Part shown: positions 32,807 through 44,026 of the stretch, piece after piece | How positions within the stretch are numbered: the first letter of the stretch is position 1 | Layout: the number at the start of each line of letters is the position of its first letter | From: Laburnicola sp. R22_1 | Taxonomy: Eukaryota; Ascomycota; Dothideomycetes; Pleosporales; Didymosphaeriaceae | DNA length: 64,000 nucleotides | Reading direction: 5' to 3' | Assembly: GCA_014281115.1 (NCBI GenBank) | Contig: JACONQ010000020.1 | Location: 1,054,001 to 1,118,000, forward strand | Notes under the pieces: generated by a model | What the model was told of the DNA's origin: nothing | What the model saw: the letters and a program-made list of their open reading frames with translations, nothing else | The model's database searches: none | Program-made: the position numbers and the translations under genes

Positions 32807-34893
32807 ATGGCACCCAAGGAGACGGCCAAAAAGGGCACCCTGACGCTGAAGAGGCTCGCAGAATACGACGACATACTAACAAATGCGCTGGTTGACAAGG
32901 TAGGTCTTTGTGCCCAGAGTTTGCGCCAACGGAAGCGACCATATCTCAGGAGCATGTCCGCTAACCGGCGCATCCGCAGGTCTACTACTGGACCACCATC
33001 AGGAAGAATGACATTCGCTTTGTGCGATCTCGTGGCGTGAAGGAGGAAGAAGTCGCAAACATACTGCGTCAACATGTTATTGTCAACAAGAACGTCAGCG
33101 ACGCGATGCAGCGGTTAGTGCAGATACCGACGCTCAAGAAGTTCCTGTCGACATTACAGGACGAGAAAGATCGTGAGCACTTCAAGCGACACCTGAAGCG
33201 ATATGTCTCTATATATATGCCCGATTGCCCATTCGAGGTCACCACAACGAACCGATACACGATTACCGAGCACGAAGCTTCCATAACTGCCCGCCGGGAC
33301 ATTCAGAAAGGCGAAGAGATCAAGTATCTGACCGGAGCGCAAGTGGCCGTGACTGAGGAGGAAGAAAAGTATCTGGAAAAGATGCGCAAAGACTTCAGCC
33401 TTGTCATTTCAAGCCGGAAGAAGACGCGCTCTCTGTTCTTGGGTCCGGCTCGGTTCGCAAACCACGACTGCGGCGCAAACGCTAAGCTCACGCCTACGGG
33501 CCACGATAAGATGCAGGTCGTTGCGACTGACACCATCAAAGAAGGCGAAGAGATTACAGTTTCGTACGGCGAGGACTATTTTGGCGACGACAATCAAGAG
33601 TGCTTGTGTCAGACTTGCGAAGATCAACAAGTCAATGGCTGGGCGCCCTTCTTGCCGGTTGAGGATAGTGACGAAGAGGATGAGGAAATCGAGGATGAGC
33701 AAGATGAGCAGGAGACACAGAAGGAGCAGGAGCAAACACATGGGGTGGAAAAGGGGTCGTATTCTTTACGGGGGAAGCGAAAGTTCGAACCTCCGAGCGA
33801 GGCCACGTCGCGCGATGCAACGCCCGCACCTAAGCGTCGCAGAGTCGTGTCGAAAAACGAGCAAGCGTCTCCTCCCGTATGGAAGATTCCGAGAACGCGG
33901 CAGATGGCGAATTTGAAGCCTACCCGCAGCTCGCGCCTACGGCAAGAATTGCCCGTTGCAAGCATCGAGGATCCCGCCATCAATCTTTCACAGCCATCAC
34001 GGCAAATCCGGACGCAGCAGCGAGAGGGCGATCTGAACATTGTTCTGGACCACGACTTGTCGTCCCGAAACACAACACCGCAGTCGTCTGCCGGCGCTGG
34101 ATCTCCGAAGTCAACTCTGTCCACCGATGCTACTTCGATAGACGATGATCACACCATGACTGGGATCGTCGATGACAAAATCATGATTGATGCGGACATT
34201 CTCCTCGAGAAACCGGCTCTTGGCGTAGCTAAGATAAAAGATGAAACCACCACGGTAACCGCCCCATGGTCCTCACTCATCTTCGAAGACACCTCGTCTG
34301 AACTGAGCGAACTCTCTGACACCTTGGAAATTGACGACGTTTTGCAGCAAATCGTGAAGCGCAAGCGACCGAAACATCCTCTCATTCCCCGCAACACTCG
34401 ATCGATTTCGCGAAACATGATACAGAACCGTATAGGAACACCTGTTTCTGACCAGAAGCTCGATGATCACTTGGTAGAGAACAGGAGGAAACCGGGCGAC
34501 TACATGACATCGAGATCCCGCCTCTCTGGCAAGGACAGTAAGTGGGCAGAATGTCAGACATGCGAGGTGCAATTCGTGCAAGAGGACAGTCATCGGGGGA
34601 CGCGTAAGGAGTGTCCGCGATGCGAGCGCCATTCCAAGCTTTACGGTTATCCGTGGCCGAAGACGGATAGGGAGGGCAAGCATGATAAGGAAGAGCGCAT
34701 TCTGGACCATCGGTCTATACATCGCTTCGTTGATCCCGAGGAAGAAAAGACGCTGAAGAAAGAGAGGCCCAAGCGCAAGTTCAAGGCGGAGATAGAAGAG
34801 CGCTTCTCGACGCCACGGTCTTGCCGTGACTCCTCGATGAGCACGGAGGTTGAGAGTGGTCGGAAGAGAAGGCGTACTAGGAAGACGATGTAA
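32807..34893 (+). CDS. SET9: histone H4-K20 methyltransferase Set9 (KMT5)
   Basis: Exons 32807-32899 and 32980-34893 (80 bp intron), 668 aa. An N-terminal helical region (TLKRLAEYDDILTNALVDKV) precedes the SET domain at roughly residues 115-250: YVSIYMPDCPFEVTTTNRYT, the AdoMet-binding RFANHDCGANAKL, and ITVSYGEDYFGDDNQECLCQ followed by TC (catalytic tyrosine and post-SET cysteines). A long acidic and then basic disordered region follows, and a CxxC..CxxC element (CQTCEVQF..CPRCERHSKLYG) near the C terminus. Set9/KMT5 enzymes methylate H4 lysine 20, linked to DNA-damage checkpoint and heterochromatin. The length and the C-terminal cysteine element fit filamentous-fungal Set9. Confidence 0.92.
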
Positions 34894-37078
34894 AGGTCGT
34901 AAAAGAACGGTGTTGGATTGATTGTATGACGATAGGTATCAGGCCTTTGAACGACCGATGTACGAAGTCACGAGGAGATTTTGTACGAATGTTCGAGAAG
35001 AGGGGAAATTATGCTGCGAAAGCCGTCTTTGCGGCGTCGAAGAGCCGGCGAAGAAATGGCGAAGATACAGCCAGAGGACAGAGGTTTGAGTCCATCTGGC
35101 AACACATCGTATGCAAACCTTTGTTCTGGTGTTACGAGCGACCGGGAAACATCGTATTCGGTACGACATGATTCAAATCTGGACCATGGCTCGACCCCCG
35201 AAAAGAAAAGAAGCACCACATCCATCTGCATTTTCCTTCGCATCCTCACTTTGTTTGTTGCCAACCTCGAACATGTTGGTCCGTGTTCCCATCTGCCCTC
35301 CCATTCCACAGTGGCATTTCCACGACACGCTTCGGCGTATGCATCATCGTTTCTAGCACACGATCCGGCATATTGCATTGCATTGCATTATCTTGCACAA
35401 CGCAACGAGCAGCATTACACAAACCCCACCCGCTATCTGTACTTTTCATACCGCACGCATGCATGCTAGCTATCACCCGTGACCCGCACCCCCTCACCCT
35501 CACCGCGGCTTGAGGTCCCGGTTGTAGGCCCCCCAGTGGCCTCCTGGGACCGATATTGCCAGGTAAGGGTGGGGTGGGCGGCGCAGTGTAGCAGGCTTGT
35601 AGGTGTGGTGTTTGGGTGTGTGGGGTTTTATTGGGGGGGTTTTGCTTGATCTTTTGGGTGGGCGTTTTGGGATGGTGTTGAGCTGGGCTGCATGGGGCGT
35701 TGCATGGTGTGGCGTGGCATATTTTATCATACCCCCTTTTTAGCTTTTTTGTTTTGTTTTGCATTTTTTCACTGGTTGGGGTTGGGTGGGGCGGTGGTGT
35801 ATTATATAGATTTGCATTTTGGGTGGGGAGAGTGCTGGTGGTGGGCCTTTGGGCTGTTTGGTTTTTTGGGGGGGGGGTTGAAGACGTAGGTGTAGATGCT
35901 GATGCAGACAGGGTGAGTGAGGAATGATATCAGTGTGTTTTAAGATTACGTTTCTTTGTTATGGTGTGGTTGTGTGTCTGTGGTGCTGTTGCTATGCTGG
36001 GATGGGTTATAGTTGGAGTATGTGGTACACACTCACATACACGTACAACTCAAGATATCTATATAATTTCACGTGGGTATTTATATAGGCGTTTGGGCCT
36101 GGTGGCAATAAGCGATAGGTTTCAATTGGGGTTTGAAACAAGGTTGAGATGGCCCCTAGATCGCAAGTGATTAGAGCAGGCGGTGGTGATATTAGTAATA
36201 TCGTAATCAAAATATTTCGAATCTCTTCATGCTGTTACAGACATGGTTTCGTCGCCAAACGTGCGCGACGTGTTGGTAAAGATCTGCAAGAGAGGAGGAT
36301 TCGCAGACGTTGCCGAAAAGGGCTTCGTGTGTGCAGGGCTCCGAAGCGAACAGTGAGCTCGAGCACAGGGCAGGGTGTAGGCCCATATATAAAGGTGTTG
36401 CCAGTCGCCGTACTTACAGGTTGGGTTCGAACGTTTTGCATGTCTTCCGAATCTTCTGGTGTTGGTTTGCCCAGATGCTTGGACGGGACCCCGCCCCGGG
36501 GCCCCGGGCCCCTCTAAGGTCACGTGGCCACACTAACACCTACCTAGGTGCCTAAGTACACGTATCCACCCGATCCGTCCATCGTCACTTCGTCAGTCTA
36601 CCTCCGTCCCAGTTCATTCCCATTTCGGTTCTGTTTCTGCTTGAACGCGCCGTCGACATCTCTTTCATATTCGTCGTGTATTCTCCAATTCAATATCGAA
36701 ACTCCCTTTGCCTTCAATGAGATGGAGCCCCTAGTGGCGGGGCTTTTCCTAGCGCTTCCGCAGCGGGATGAAACACTGAAAAGCAAGCTCGCAAGCATGT
36801 CCGAGTTGGCAGGTGGCGAGATGAATGCCACTGGTGCGATTGGTCGCCGTTGAACACGGCTCGCTCCTTGGCCGTGGTGGGAATTAGCGTAGCCGGTTCC
36901 TTGGCGAATTCTGTCCTTCCTTCTCATCGTATCATGATATCAGGTCACCGGATAACAAGCAGACGTCTTTCCACCTCTTTCAAGGACATCTGTCAGTAGG
37001 ACGGCGCCACGATACAGTCTCTACAAAACGTCTGGACGCTCCCCAGCCTGATAAGCTCGATTTGCCCCGACCAGCCTT
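34894..37078. other. intergenic, no supported gene
   Basis: 2.2 kb with strongly biased blocks: G/T-rich over 35540-36030, a GC palindromic cluster near 36480-36510, and a pyrimidine-rich leader before 37079. A 44-codon frame from ATG 36722 lies in the presumed leader of the regulator gene and could be an upstream ORF. Nothing else is supported. Confidence 0.45.
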
Positions 37079-38698
37079 ATGCCGAAGCGCTCGACAGGTT
37101 GTTTCGAGTGTCGGAAACGGAAAGTCCGCTGCGACGAGGCAAGGCCAGAGTGCAATACCTGTCTTCGACGCGGGACAAAATGCCCTGGATATCGGCCGCT
37201 TCAGTCTTTCATTCTGCACAAATTCGGCGAGCAGGCTGACAGGCCCTCGGTCATCAAAGAGGACGACAATCGCTACAGATATGCAAATCATGATGAGACC
37301 CAAGAGGAACCGATGTCATCAGACTCGGAAAAAACAGTCGAATTTTTCCGGTCGCCAGACCGCAGCCCCTCCGAGGCTCCTGCAGTACGACAAGTCAGCC
37401 CCATTGCAATCGAGCGTGTGCAGCACGTAGGGCAGTTGATATGGCTTTATCTACCCAGGGCTAGCAAGGACACATTGCCTCCTCCCTCTGCTTTAATGCT
37501 TACGTTGCCGCAACTTCCTGCAACCAGCGAGGTTCTCCTGGCCGCAGTCGATGCGTTGTCCGCTGCGCAACTTGCGGTGGCCACACGTGACTACCCGCTG
37601 GTAAATCGATCACGATCATTGTATGGGACTGCTCTTTCGCAAATGATGAAAACTATTCAATTTCCCAAACTCGCGCTAGCAGATGAAACGATATTGGCAA
37701 CTTATTTGCTTACTTTGTACGAGGTGAGTGTTACTTGCAAGAGAAACGATTTCAAACTTATATCGATTCTAGGTCTTCGTAGGGGTTACGAGCGGATACG
37801 GCTTCTTCTATCATGTGCAGGGTCTGTTGCACATCGTCAAACAACGAGGACCAAAGTCTTTTACCACCAGACTCAGCATGCAAATATTCCATGCCATACG
37901 GTATAACTCTGTGAGACTCCACTTTTCGCCTTGCAGAAAACACACCTAATGAAGCTGAACTAGTTAACTATCGGTTATAATCTAAGGAAGGCGTCGATGC
38001 TCGACACTGACGAATGGATGACCGTCACCTCCAAAGCCGCCAAGGTCGATCCATATGTGGCCTTGGTAGACATCTGCATCCACATACCACGACTTCTGGA
38101 GAGGACTGATAAGCTTGCCGCTAAAGATCGAGACGCTGTGGGCGCGCTGATTGACAAGTCATTAAAGCTTGCTGCTGAAGCAAAAGACTGGTTCGCCGAT
38201 TTCGAAAAATTCGGGCCATACTACAACAGGGTGGACGTCGGCGAAATTGATGGCTTCCTCGACATCTGCGACGACCGCACGTTTGAAGAAGCGTTCAATT
38301 TCTCCTTCTTTGGTGCCGGCATCTGCTATATGATCTACTGGATGAGCATGCTCATCCTACAGTCCAACACCTTCAAGCTTCTACTCCGGTACCGCCAGCT
38401 CGAGCCGAGGGAGATATTCATGTGGGACCGCGAGATGGGCGGATACGCAGACTCGATCTGTCGGAGCGTGCCGTACAACTGTCGACCGATCGTGGGGTAT
38501 TCCGGGAGGTTCGGGAGCTTGACACCGCTCGTTGCCGCGCGGAAGTACTTCGAGGCGAAGAAGGCGCAGAAAGAGATGGCGTGGTGCGAGCAGGTGTATG
38601 ACAATGCGAGGATTCCGGGATTGTACACGACGCCGGCGCCCATGGAGCCGTTGAAGAGTATGCAAAGGCTTGTTCAGCAGAGCGATCGCTATATTTAG
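37079..38698 (+). CDS. Zn2Cys6 transcription factor
   Basis: Exons 37079-37723, 37773-37910 and 37964-38698; 505 aa. Residues 8-35 give the fungal binuclear zinc cluster CFECRKRKVRCDEARPECNT followed by CLRRGTKC (C-x2-C-x6-C-x6-C-x2-C-x6-C) with basic residues between the second and third cysteines. The rest matches the fungal Zn2Cys6 C-terminal regulatory region (DUF3468/Fungal_trans_2 style): VGQLIWLYLPRASKD, DETILATYLLTLYEV, GLLHIVKQRG, WFADFEKFGPYYN. Such proteins bind CGG-containing sites, often in metabolic clusters. Targets are unknown. The neighbouring genes downstream are the decayed and intact paralogue pair and two oxidoreductases, but no cluster is evident. Introns are 49 and 53 bp with CTAAC/CTGAAC-type branch sites. 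Confidence 0.88.
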
Positions 38699-39649
38699 AT
38701 TGTCAATGTATACCCTATGCTAAGCTTTTGACTCGGAGCAGGTGGTGCGCTGATGAAGACTCATGGGTGCACGAGCGACTTTACGTCACGGACCCCTTTA
38801 TGCCCAAGATGCCCTCGTTTCATAAATTGACGATACGGTACTAGGTCAAAAGTCTAATTGCCATGTGTTACCTCAGGATAGGTAATACAAAGGCCGGATG
38901 TGATTAGCATAGCTAGTCACAAGGTACCAGAGCGGTGTAATCACGTTGACAAAGTGCAGGTGTGCGCCGGGCTGCAGGGCTGCGCGGCTTGTAGATAGGA
39001 CTGGGCAGCCGCAGGGCGCGCTGGTCCGCGGCCCCATTGCTTGAGGTTGCCAGGTTATGACCACGTCCCGCTCACTGCGTCGACTGCAGATGACACTCCT
39101 TGAAAGCTGCTGACATTATTGCACACAGCAGCAGCGAAGCAATGTCGCCCCGGAACACGCGCTCCTCGAAAGATGGTTGTACCTGGGTGGCATGTGCTAC
39201 TCATCCCCCACAATGGGTTCTACGACAAAGCTACAACGACGCCCAGCCCTGGAGCTATAGGCCCGGATAAGCACTGGCTGCATGTTAAATCCTGCACTGG
39301 CCACCTCAAGCACAGGATATGCCGCCATTATGATTCATCCTCCTACAATGGGCTATCAGGACAACTCTGCAATGACGGCCAGCTTTGAAGCTACTGACTG
39401 ACTTTGCTATTCCGCGCTCGCCATCATCAACAAGCCTCAAGCCTCGCAGGAAGAACGACTCCGCTACGACGACCTACTTTGTTACCGGATACCTCGTTTA
39501 CGACACAGACGCTATTCTGCTGTTTACCAACCTTCGATCGATCCATTGATATCTGTTACCGTAGCCCGCGAGCCGCATTTCGACGTTGACGTGCGAATAT
39601 CGAGTTCGTATCAGCAACTACAGAAGGTGACGGATAGAGATAATGTGGC
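38699..39649. other. intergenic with a duplicated ~60 bp segment
   Basis: Contains the miniature element at 38836-38930 and a diverged direct repeat: 39202-39259 and 39336-39395 share CATCC.CC.ACAATGGG and CAA.GACG.CCAGC..TG.AGCTA, with a period of about 134 bp. No gene is seen. Confidence 0.5.
38836..38930 (-). repeat. miniature inverted-repeat element, copy 3
   Basis: Core GTACTAGGTCAAAAGTC and ATGTGTTACCTCAGGATAGG followed by TAATACAAAGGCCGG matches the family centre; the right end is less well conserved (AAGGTACC). Lies 140 bp downstream of the regulator gene. Confidence 0.55.
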
Positions 39650-40525
39650 TGTGGAAACTTACCTATCCCCACTTTTGCCGGGAGGGATCTTCGGTGGAAT
39701 CTTACGCATCCGACTAGTGGTCCGACCGAGTAACCGAGTGGTTCGTATCTACAAAGAAAGAGTGGCTCGAATCTACAAACCCAAAGGACAAGCCTTTTAA
39801 TGAGGGGCTGTGGAAAAACCCGGCTCCCTTTAAAGAAGATGCAGGTTTTACTGAGCTCCGTAAAGCGGGTTTGACCCTGTTGGAGATCCCAATGGAAAAA
39901 TTTATCTCAACGGGCTGTAAGCGACCAGGACCATCTGACCCCAAGGGTTTCACACAAGAGTTGTTTGCTGACCTCGACAAAGTATACGGTGCTATGAACC
40001 CAGACTTGACGATCGAGGTCTTTACTCGGGTCCCTCTTTCCAATAACTGGGATGAAGGCTGGACGAACAATTTCCACAGGCTCGAGATGATATATTAATT
40101 CATTGTGTCGAAGCATGTCACGGGCTGTTCCTGGCGTTTTGAGTTATCAGAAGAGCAACGTGAAGATCTCGAATCGAAGGATGGGGGCATTGAAGACGAT
40201 GGTCACGGCAACTGGGTCACCAAAGGATGTAAGTACGCCGTACTCATCTCAGCTTCCTCTTCGAGACGGGCTCAGACCTTGAAGAACGATCGCTTACTCA
40301 AAATCAGTAGCGGATAGGACGCGGGATGACCACAATGAGCGCGAGGCTAAGCGTTCTCAGCAAACGGAAGCGCCAAAAACGGAAGAACAAATTCGTAAGC
40401 GGGGACGTGACGAGCTTTTTGCAGTTTTAAGCCCCTTATTGGACGCGCTCACGATCCATTTCTATCTAAAGGAGGGGGAAAAGGACATACATCGGCCTAG
40501 CATTGAAGCTGATTCTTGGTCTTGA
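39650..40525 (+). pseudogene. inactivated paralogue of the 41149 gene, two Gln-to-stop changes
   Basis: One frame is protein-like from about 39650 to 40228, then a clean intron (40229-40307) leads into an exon ending at 40525. Segments include WSDRVTEWFVSTKKEWLEST, FTELRKAGLTLLEIPMEKFI, IEVFTRVPLSNNWDEGWTNN, CSWRFELSEEQ and GHGNWVTKG. The frame is broken by TAG at 39715-39717 and TAA at 40096-40098; both fit CAG or CAA changed by C-to-T, the RIP signature. The last part before the intron (W.. L .. SEE.. GNWVT) and the intron position match the intact gene at 41149-41840, so this is a paralogue. The start is not resolved. Function unknown. Confidence 0.6.
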
Positions 40526-41148
40526 CATGTCTCAAGCTCGGCAAGGTATCTCTATGGTCTTCCTGTGGCTGAAACATTCACCCTTTCATATCTATTTCTT
40601 TGTCAAATTGCTATACAGGCCTCCACTCATTTGGCTCATTGTACTTCTACTAAACTTTTGGCTTTTGCACATGCAGCGGGGTCGGTGGGTGTTCTGTACT
40701 GTGTGCTACTCTAGGATAGGCGTTAAAGGTCAAATTTACTCAAATTTTTGTTCGGCAGCTGTACATACTGTTCGTGCTTTCCATGAGCATTTGTCCCTTG
40801 AACTGACGAGCAAGCACCTTCATTCCAAACATCAGTCTTTGAGACGATCCTTTTGCTTGCAAAGAAGTTCACGAGCATCCCCATTTCCCACAAGAGAAAG
40901 AACCAATTTAGGATTTTGCAATATGCATGAGACATTCGCTGACCTGTCGGTGTCTAGAACCCACAGAACAAACACAAACGCCGCGCTACCCAGGCAAACA
41001 TTGACTGCAGTCCTTTCACCAACTGGCTCAGCAACCGCCAACCAGATCCGGCCCATCAAATCCACCAACGAACACAAAAAAACACACGCCCGCTCAACCT
41101 CTCAACTCTACTCCACAACCACATCCATCGACACCTAAATACCTCACC
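40526..41148. other. intergenic/leader with a partial miniature element
   Basis: Contains the degenerate element copy at about 40690-40763, then the CA-rich leader of the 41149 gene. Confidence 0.45.
40690..40763 (+). repeat. miniature inverted-repeat element, copy 4 (degenerate)
   Basis: Core ACTGTGTGCTACTCTAGGAT followed by AGGCGTTAAAGGTC and a right end whose reverse complement reads TACAGCTGCCGAACAAAAAT, matching the family terminus. The left terminus is not clear. Confidence 0.45.
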
Positions 41149-41840
41149 ATGCGCTCCCGCTACCGCTCCCGTGCTCCTTCTCCCCACCCTATTTCCACTC
41201 CCGATGTCACCTCCGCTATTGCGTCGGGTGAGGTGCACCCTCCCACAAATGAGATCTTCCTCATACACTACGACAGCTGCCCAACCGGCCAAGGCTACGG
41301 CTACACCAACGACCACGACTTCGCGTGCCTCGTCGACAGATTTCGCCAGACGGACGCTCTGCAAGGCAAGAAGTGGCGCTGCACGCTAAGCACGACGACG
41401 ACCCCGAGGTCAGAGGAGAAGAAGAGGATGGATAAGGGAGAGGTGGAGTTGAAGAATGGGAATTGGGTCACGTTTCGCGGTATGAAGTATTCCTGTCTGA
41501 GTGGTGTTTTAGTGGTAGGGAAAGTGCTGACGGAGATACAGCGTACAATGCTACTATGGAGACGCGTTATCAGCTTGTGGAGAAGAGGAAGTTCGAGGAG
41601 GAGGATAGGAAGTTGGAGATGAAGGAGATGGTTGAGGATGAGGAGGAGGGGGGCATAGAGATTGTTGCAGATGAGATGATGGTCGTGGGCGTGAATATGA
41701 GGGTCGATGAAGAGGATGGCGCAGACGAGAAGATTGATGCGGACAACAATACGGATGCAGAGGAGAAGTGTGCAGAAGAGAAGGATGCGTACAAGGACGC
41801 CACCGCTGCAGAGGCAGAGACGAAGGACGCAGAGGAGTGA
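41149..41840 (+). CDS. hypothetical protein with acidic Glu/Asp/Lys-rich C terminus
   Basis: Exons 41149-41479 and 41542-41840 (62 bp intron), 209 aa. The first 110 residues look globular (PTNEIFLIHYDSCPTGQGYG, DFACLVDRFRQTDALQGKKW, then an SEEKKRMDKGEVELKNGNWV segment). The second exon is highly charged and probably coiled-coil or disordered (METRYQLVEKRKFEEEDRKL and later EDGADEKIDADNNTDAEEK). The first exon shares its W..SEE..GNWVT end and its intron position with the broken gene at 39650-40525. Family not recognised. Codon third positions switch from C-rich at the start to G-rich later. The ATG is preceded by CTCACC, a good context. Confidence 0.68.
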
Positions 41841-42958
41841 CAATGGGCGCAAAGGACATTATGAAAGTAAGCAAGAATGTGTCGTATGCAATGAGGGAGA
41901 TGGATGCCGATGCCGACATGCGAAGTCCGTTCGCCGAGCTTGATCGAGGTGGTAGTATAACAGACGAAAGAGCTCATCTGTTGTGGTCAAAGCAGCATAC
42001 CATAGGTATCATTCAGAACAAATGAGGAACGGGAATTGCCACACTCTCTCTCTCTCACACACACAACACCAATTCGAAATCACAGATTCGTTGTTTCCAC
42101 GCTCACTTTATCAGACAGCACCATCCTAGTCCCTCCATCTATATTGTGTGTGAGCGTTGATGAGTATAGTAAAGTCAAGGTGTAGAACTTACTATGATGA
42201 ACTGGATGGGTTGTTATCCGAATGGTGGTTGTCGAATGCAGCTGTTGGAGACATGCTAGCGTGCCAGCTTTTAATATTGCTACGGCTCCCCTCACCGGAA
42301 AAGTATAACATAGAGTCGCATGTGATAGAAGTATAGTTGTGTTAAACTTTGGTTCGGCTCCTTGTAAGTCACTTATCGCCCGAAAAAAAATTCGGCCCCT
42401 TCTACCGACAAAATTGTGTCAGTTGCAACAATTGTCCTAGTCCCTCGTACGAGTCACGTACCTCGGCCCTCCAACCCCGCTCCGCCTCGCTCCACCTCCA
42501 CCCTTCAGTTCACCAAACAAACACCACCACTACCAGATATCGCCACATTTATGGGCCCAGCCACTACTAGACGTTTGCTCGGAAGCTGAAGCGGGCCGTT
42601 CCTTGGTATTAATGTCGGCCCACTCAGTGGCCGGGCGACCTCAGAAGGGCAGGTATTGCGTAACTCGGCCATGGACCGAGGCAATTTCGACTGCGTTCCC
42701 GTCCACTTTGCAGACTTCGATGACTGGATGTGTATGAAACTAAAAGCGGACGAAAACCGGAACGGAAAGATCAACGTCATTCTTTACCATTTTTTTTCCT
42801 GCGCAAAACGAACAGTGACATAACCAATACAGTACTTAAGCACGACTTAGGTCCTCCTCTCCTCCACTACTCACTCTTCCCACCCAGATCACCGAAAATT
42901 CACAGATACCTCGAAAGCCTCCTCCCATCGATCGACGTCTACATCCCCACCACACAAA
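41841..42958. other. intergenic with a CT/CA microsatellite
   Basis: A (CT)n(CA)n tract lies at about 42041-42066. The remainder is spacer and the leader of the next gene. No gene seen. Confidence 0.45.
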
Positions 42959-44026
42959 ATGGCAGCCCTCCCCAAACAAACCCGCCAATGGATCCTCAGC
43001 AACCCGCCCACCACCCAACCCGTCCTCAGCGGCGCCAACCAAACCTTCGCCCTCCAAACCACCGAAATTCCCTCCATCACCGACAACCAAGTCCTCGTCA
43101 AACCGCACTACCTCTCCAACGACCCCGCCCAACGCGGCTGGATCCAAGCCGGCGCCAACCCTGAACGCCTCTACGTTCCCCCCGTCCCCAAAGGCGCCGT
43201 CATGCGCTCCTATGCCATCTGCGAAGTCGTTCAGTCAAAAGCGGATAACCTCAAAGAAGGACAACTAGTCTCGTGTTCGCCGGGGTGGACCGAGTACGCC
43301 GTCATGGATGCGAACGAGTGTCGCCCCGTACAGGCGGACGAGAAATCCGGTATCAAAGTCACCCACTTCGTCGGCGCACTAGGCGGCCCCGGCATGACCG
43401 CATACTACGGCCTTGTCGACGTCGCCGGCGCAAAGAAAGAAGATGCCGTCGTGGTGAGCGGCGCCGCCGGCGCAACCGGTAGCATGGTCGTGCAGATTGC
43501 GAAGCACGTCCTCGGATGCAAGAAGGTGATTGGCATCGCAGGCGGAAAGGAGAAATGCGCATGGGTAGAGAGCCTCGGCGCAGACGTATGCGTCGACTAC
43601 AAGGCTTCTGATTTCCAAGAGCAGCTGTGGAAAGCCACGGATGGTTTCGTGGAAGTTTATTTCGATAATGTCGGCGGGCATATTCTGGATTTGATGCTTA
43701 AGCGGATTAAGCGGTATGGGCGCGTTGCGGTTTGTGGATCTATCGCGTCGTATAATGATCCCGAGTCGACGCGGTTGACGAATTGGCTCGAGGTTATTGC
43801 GAATCGGATTGAGATCAAGGGTTTTATTGTGATGGATGCGTTTGCGAAGGGGAAGGGGCAGGAGATTATGGAGGCGTTGCAGCGGGCGGTCAAGGAAGGG
43901 AAGATACAGATTGAGAAGCAGGGCGAGACGGTGGTGCCGACTAGGTTTGAGGAAATTCCCAAGACGTGGATGATGCTGTTTGAAGGGGGTAATCAGGGGA
44001 AGTTGATCACTGAGTTGAAAGGCTGA
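42959..44026 (+). CDS. NADP-dependent alkenal/prostaglandin reductase-like MDR oxidoreductase
   Basis: Single exon, 355 aa, the usual length for this medium-chain reductase subfamily. The N-terminal catalytic domain has NQVLVKPHYLSNDPAQRGWI and PPVPKGAVMRSYAICEVVQS; there are no structural zinc cysteines, as expected of the zinc-free leukotriene B4 12-hydroxydehydrogenase / alkenal double-bond reductase group. The Rossmann part has VVSGAAGATGSMVVQIAKHV (NADP binding) and VEVYFDNVGGHILDLMLKRI. These enzymes reduce the carbon-carbon double bond of enals and enones, often for detoxification. Codons end mostly in C in the first two-thirds and in G or T in the last third. No cluster partner is evident. 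Confidence 0.88.
   Translation: MAALPKQTRQWILSNPPTTQPVLSGANQTFALQTTEIPSITDNQVLVKPHYLSNDPAQRGWIQAGANPERLYVPPVPKGAVMRSYAICEVVQSKADNLKEGQLVSCSPGWTEYAVMDANECRPVQADEKSGIKVTHFVGALGGPGMTAYYGLVDVAGAKKEDAVVVSGAAGATGSMVVQIAKHVLGCKKVIGIAGGKEKCAWVESLGADVCVDYKASDFQEQLWKATDGFVEVYFDNVGGHILDLMLKRIKRYGRVAVCGSIASYNDPESTRLTNWLEVIANRIEIKGFIVMDAFAKGKGQEIMEALQRAVKEGKIQIEKQGETVVPTRFEEIPKTWMMLFEGGNQGKLITELKG

Noticed and set aside
35246..36210. Several frames on both strands after SET9, including a 172-codon minus frame
   Set aside because: Produced by G/T-rich and C/A-rich blocks; no conserved-looking segments and no splice sites that join them.
36480..36512. GC-rich palindromic cluster (CCCCGGGGCC type)
   Set aside because: Considered as a regulatory element, but a single GC-rich palindrome is weak evidence for a specific site.
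36548..36853. 101-codon frame before the Zn2Cys6 gene
   Set aside because: Lacks an ATG at its 5' end; at most a short upstream ORF from ATG 36722.
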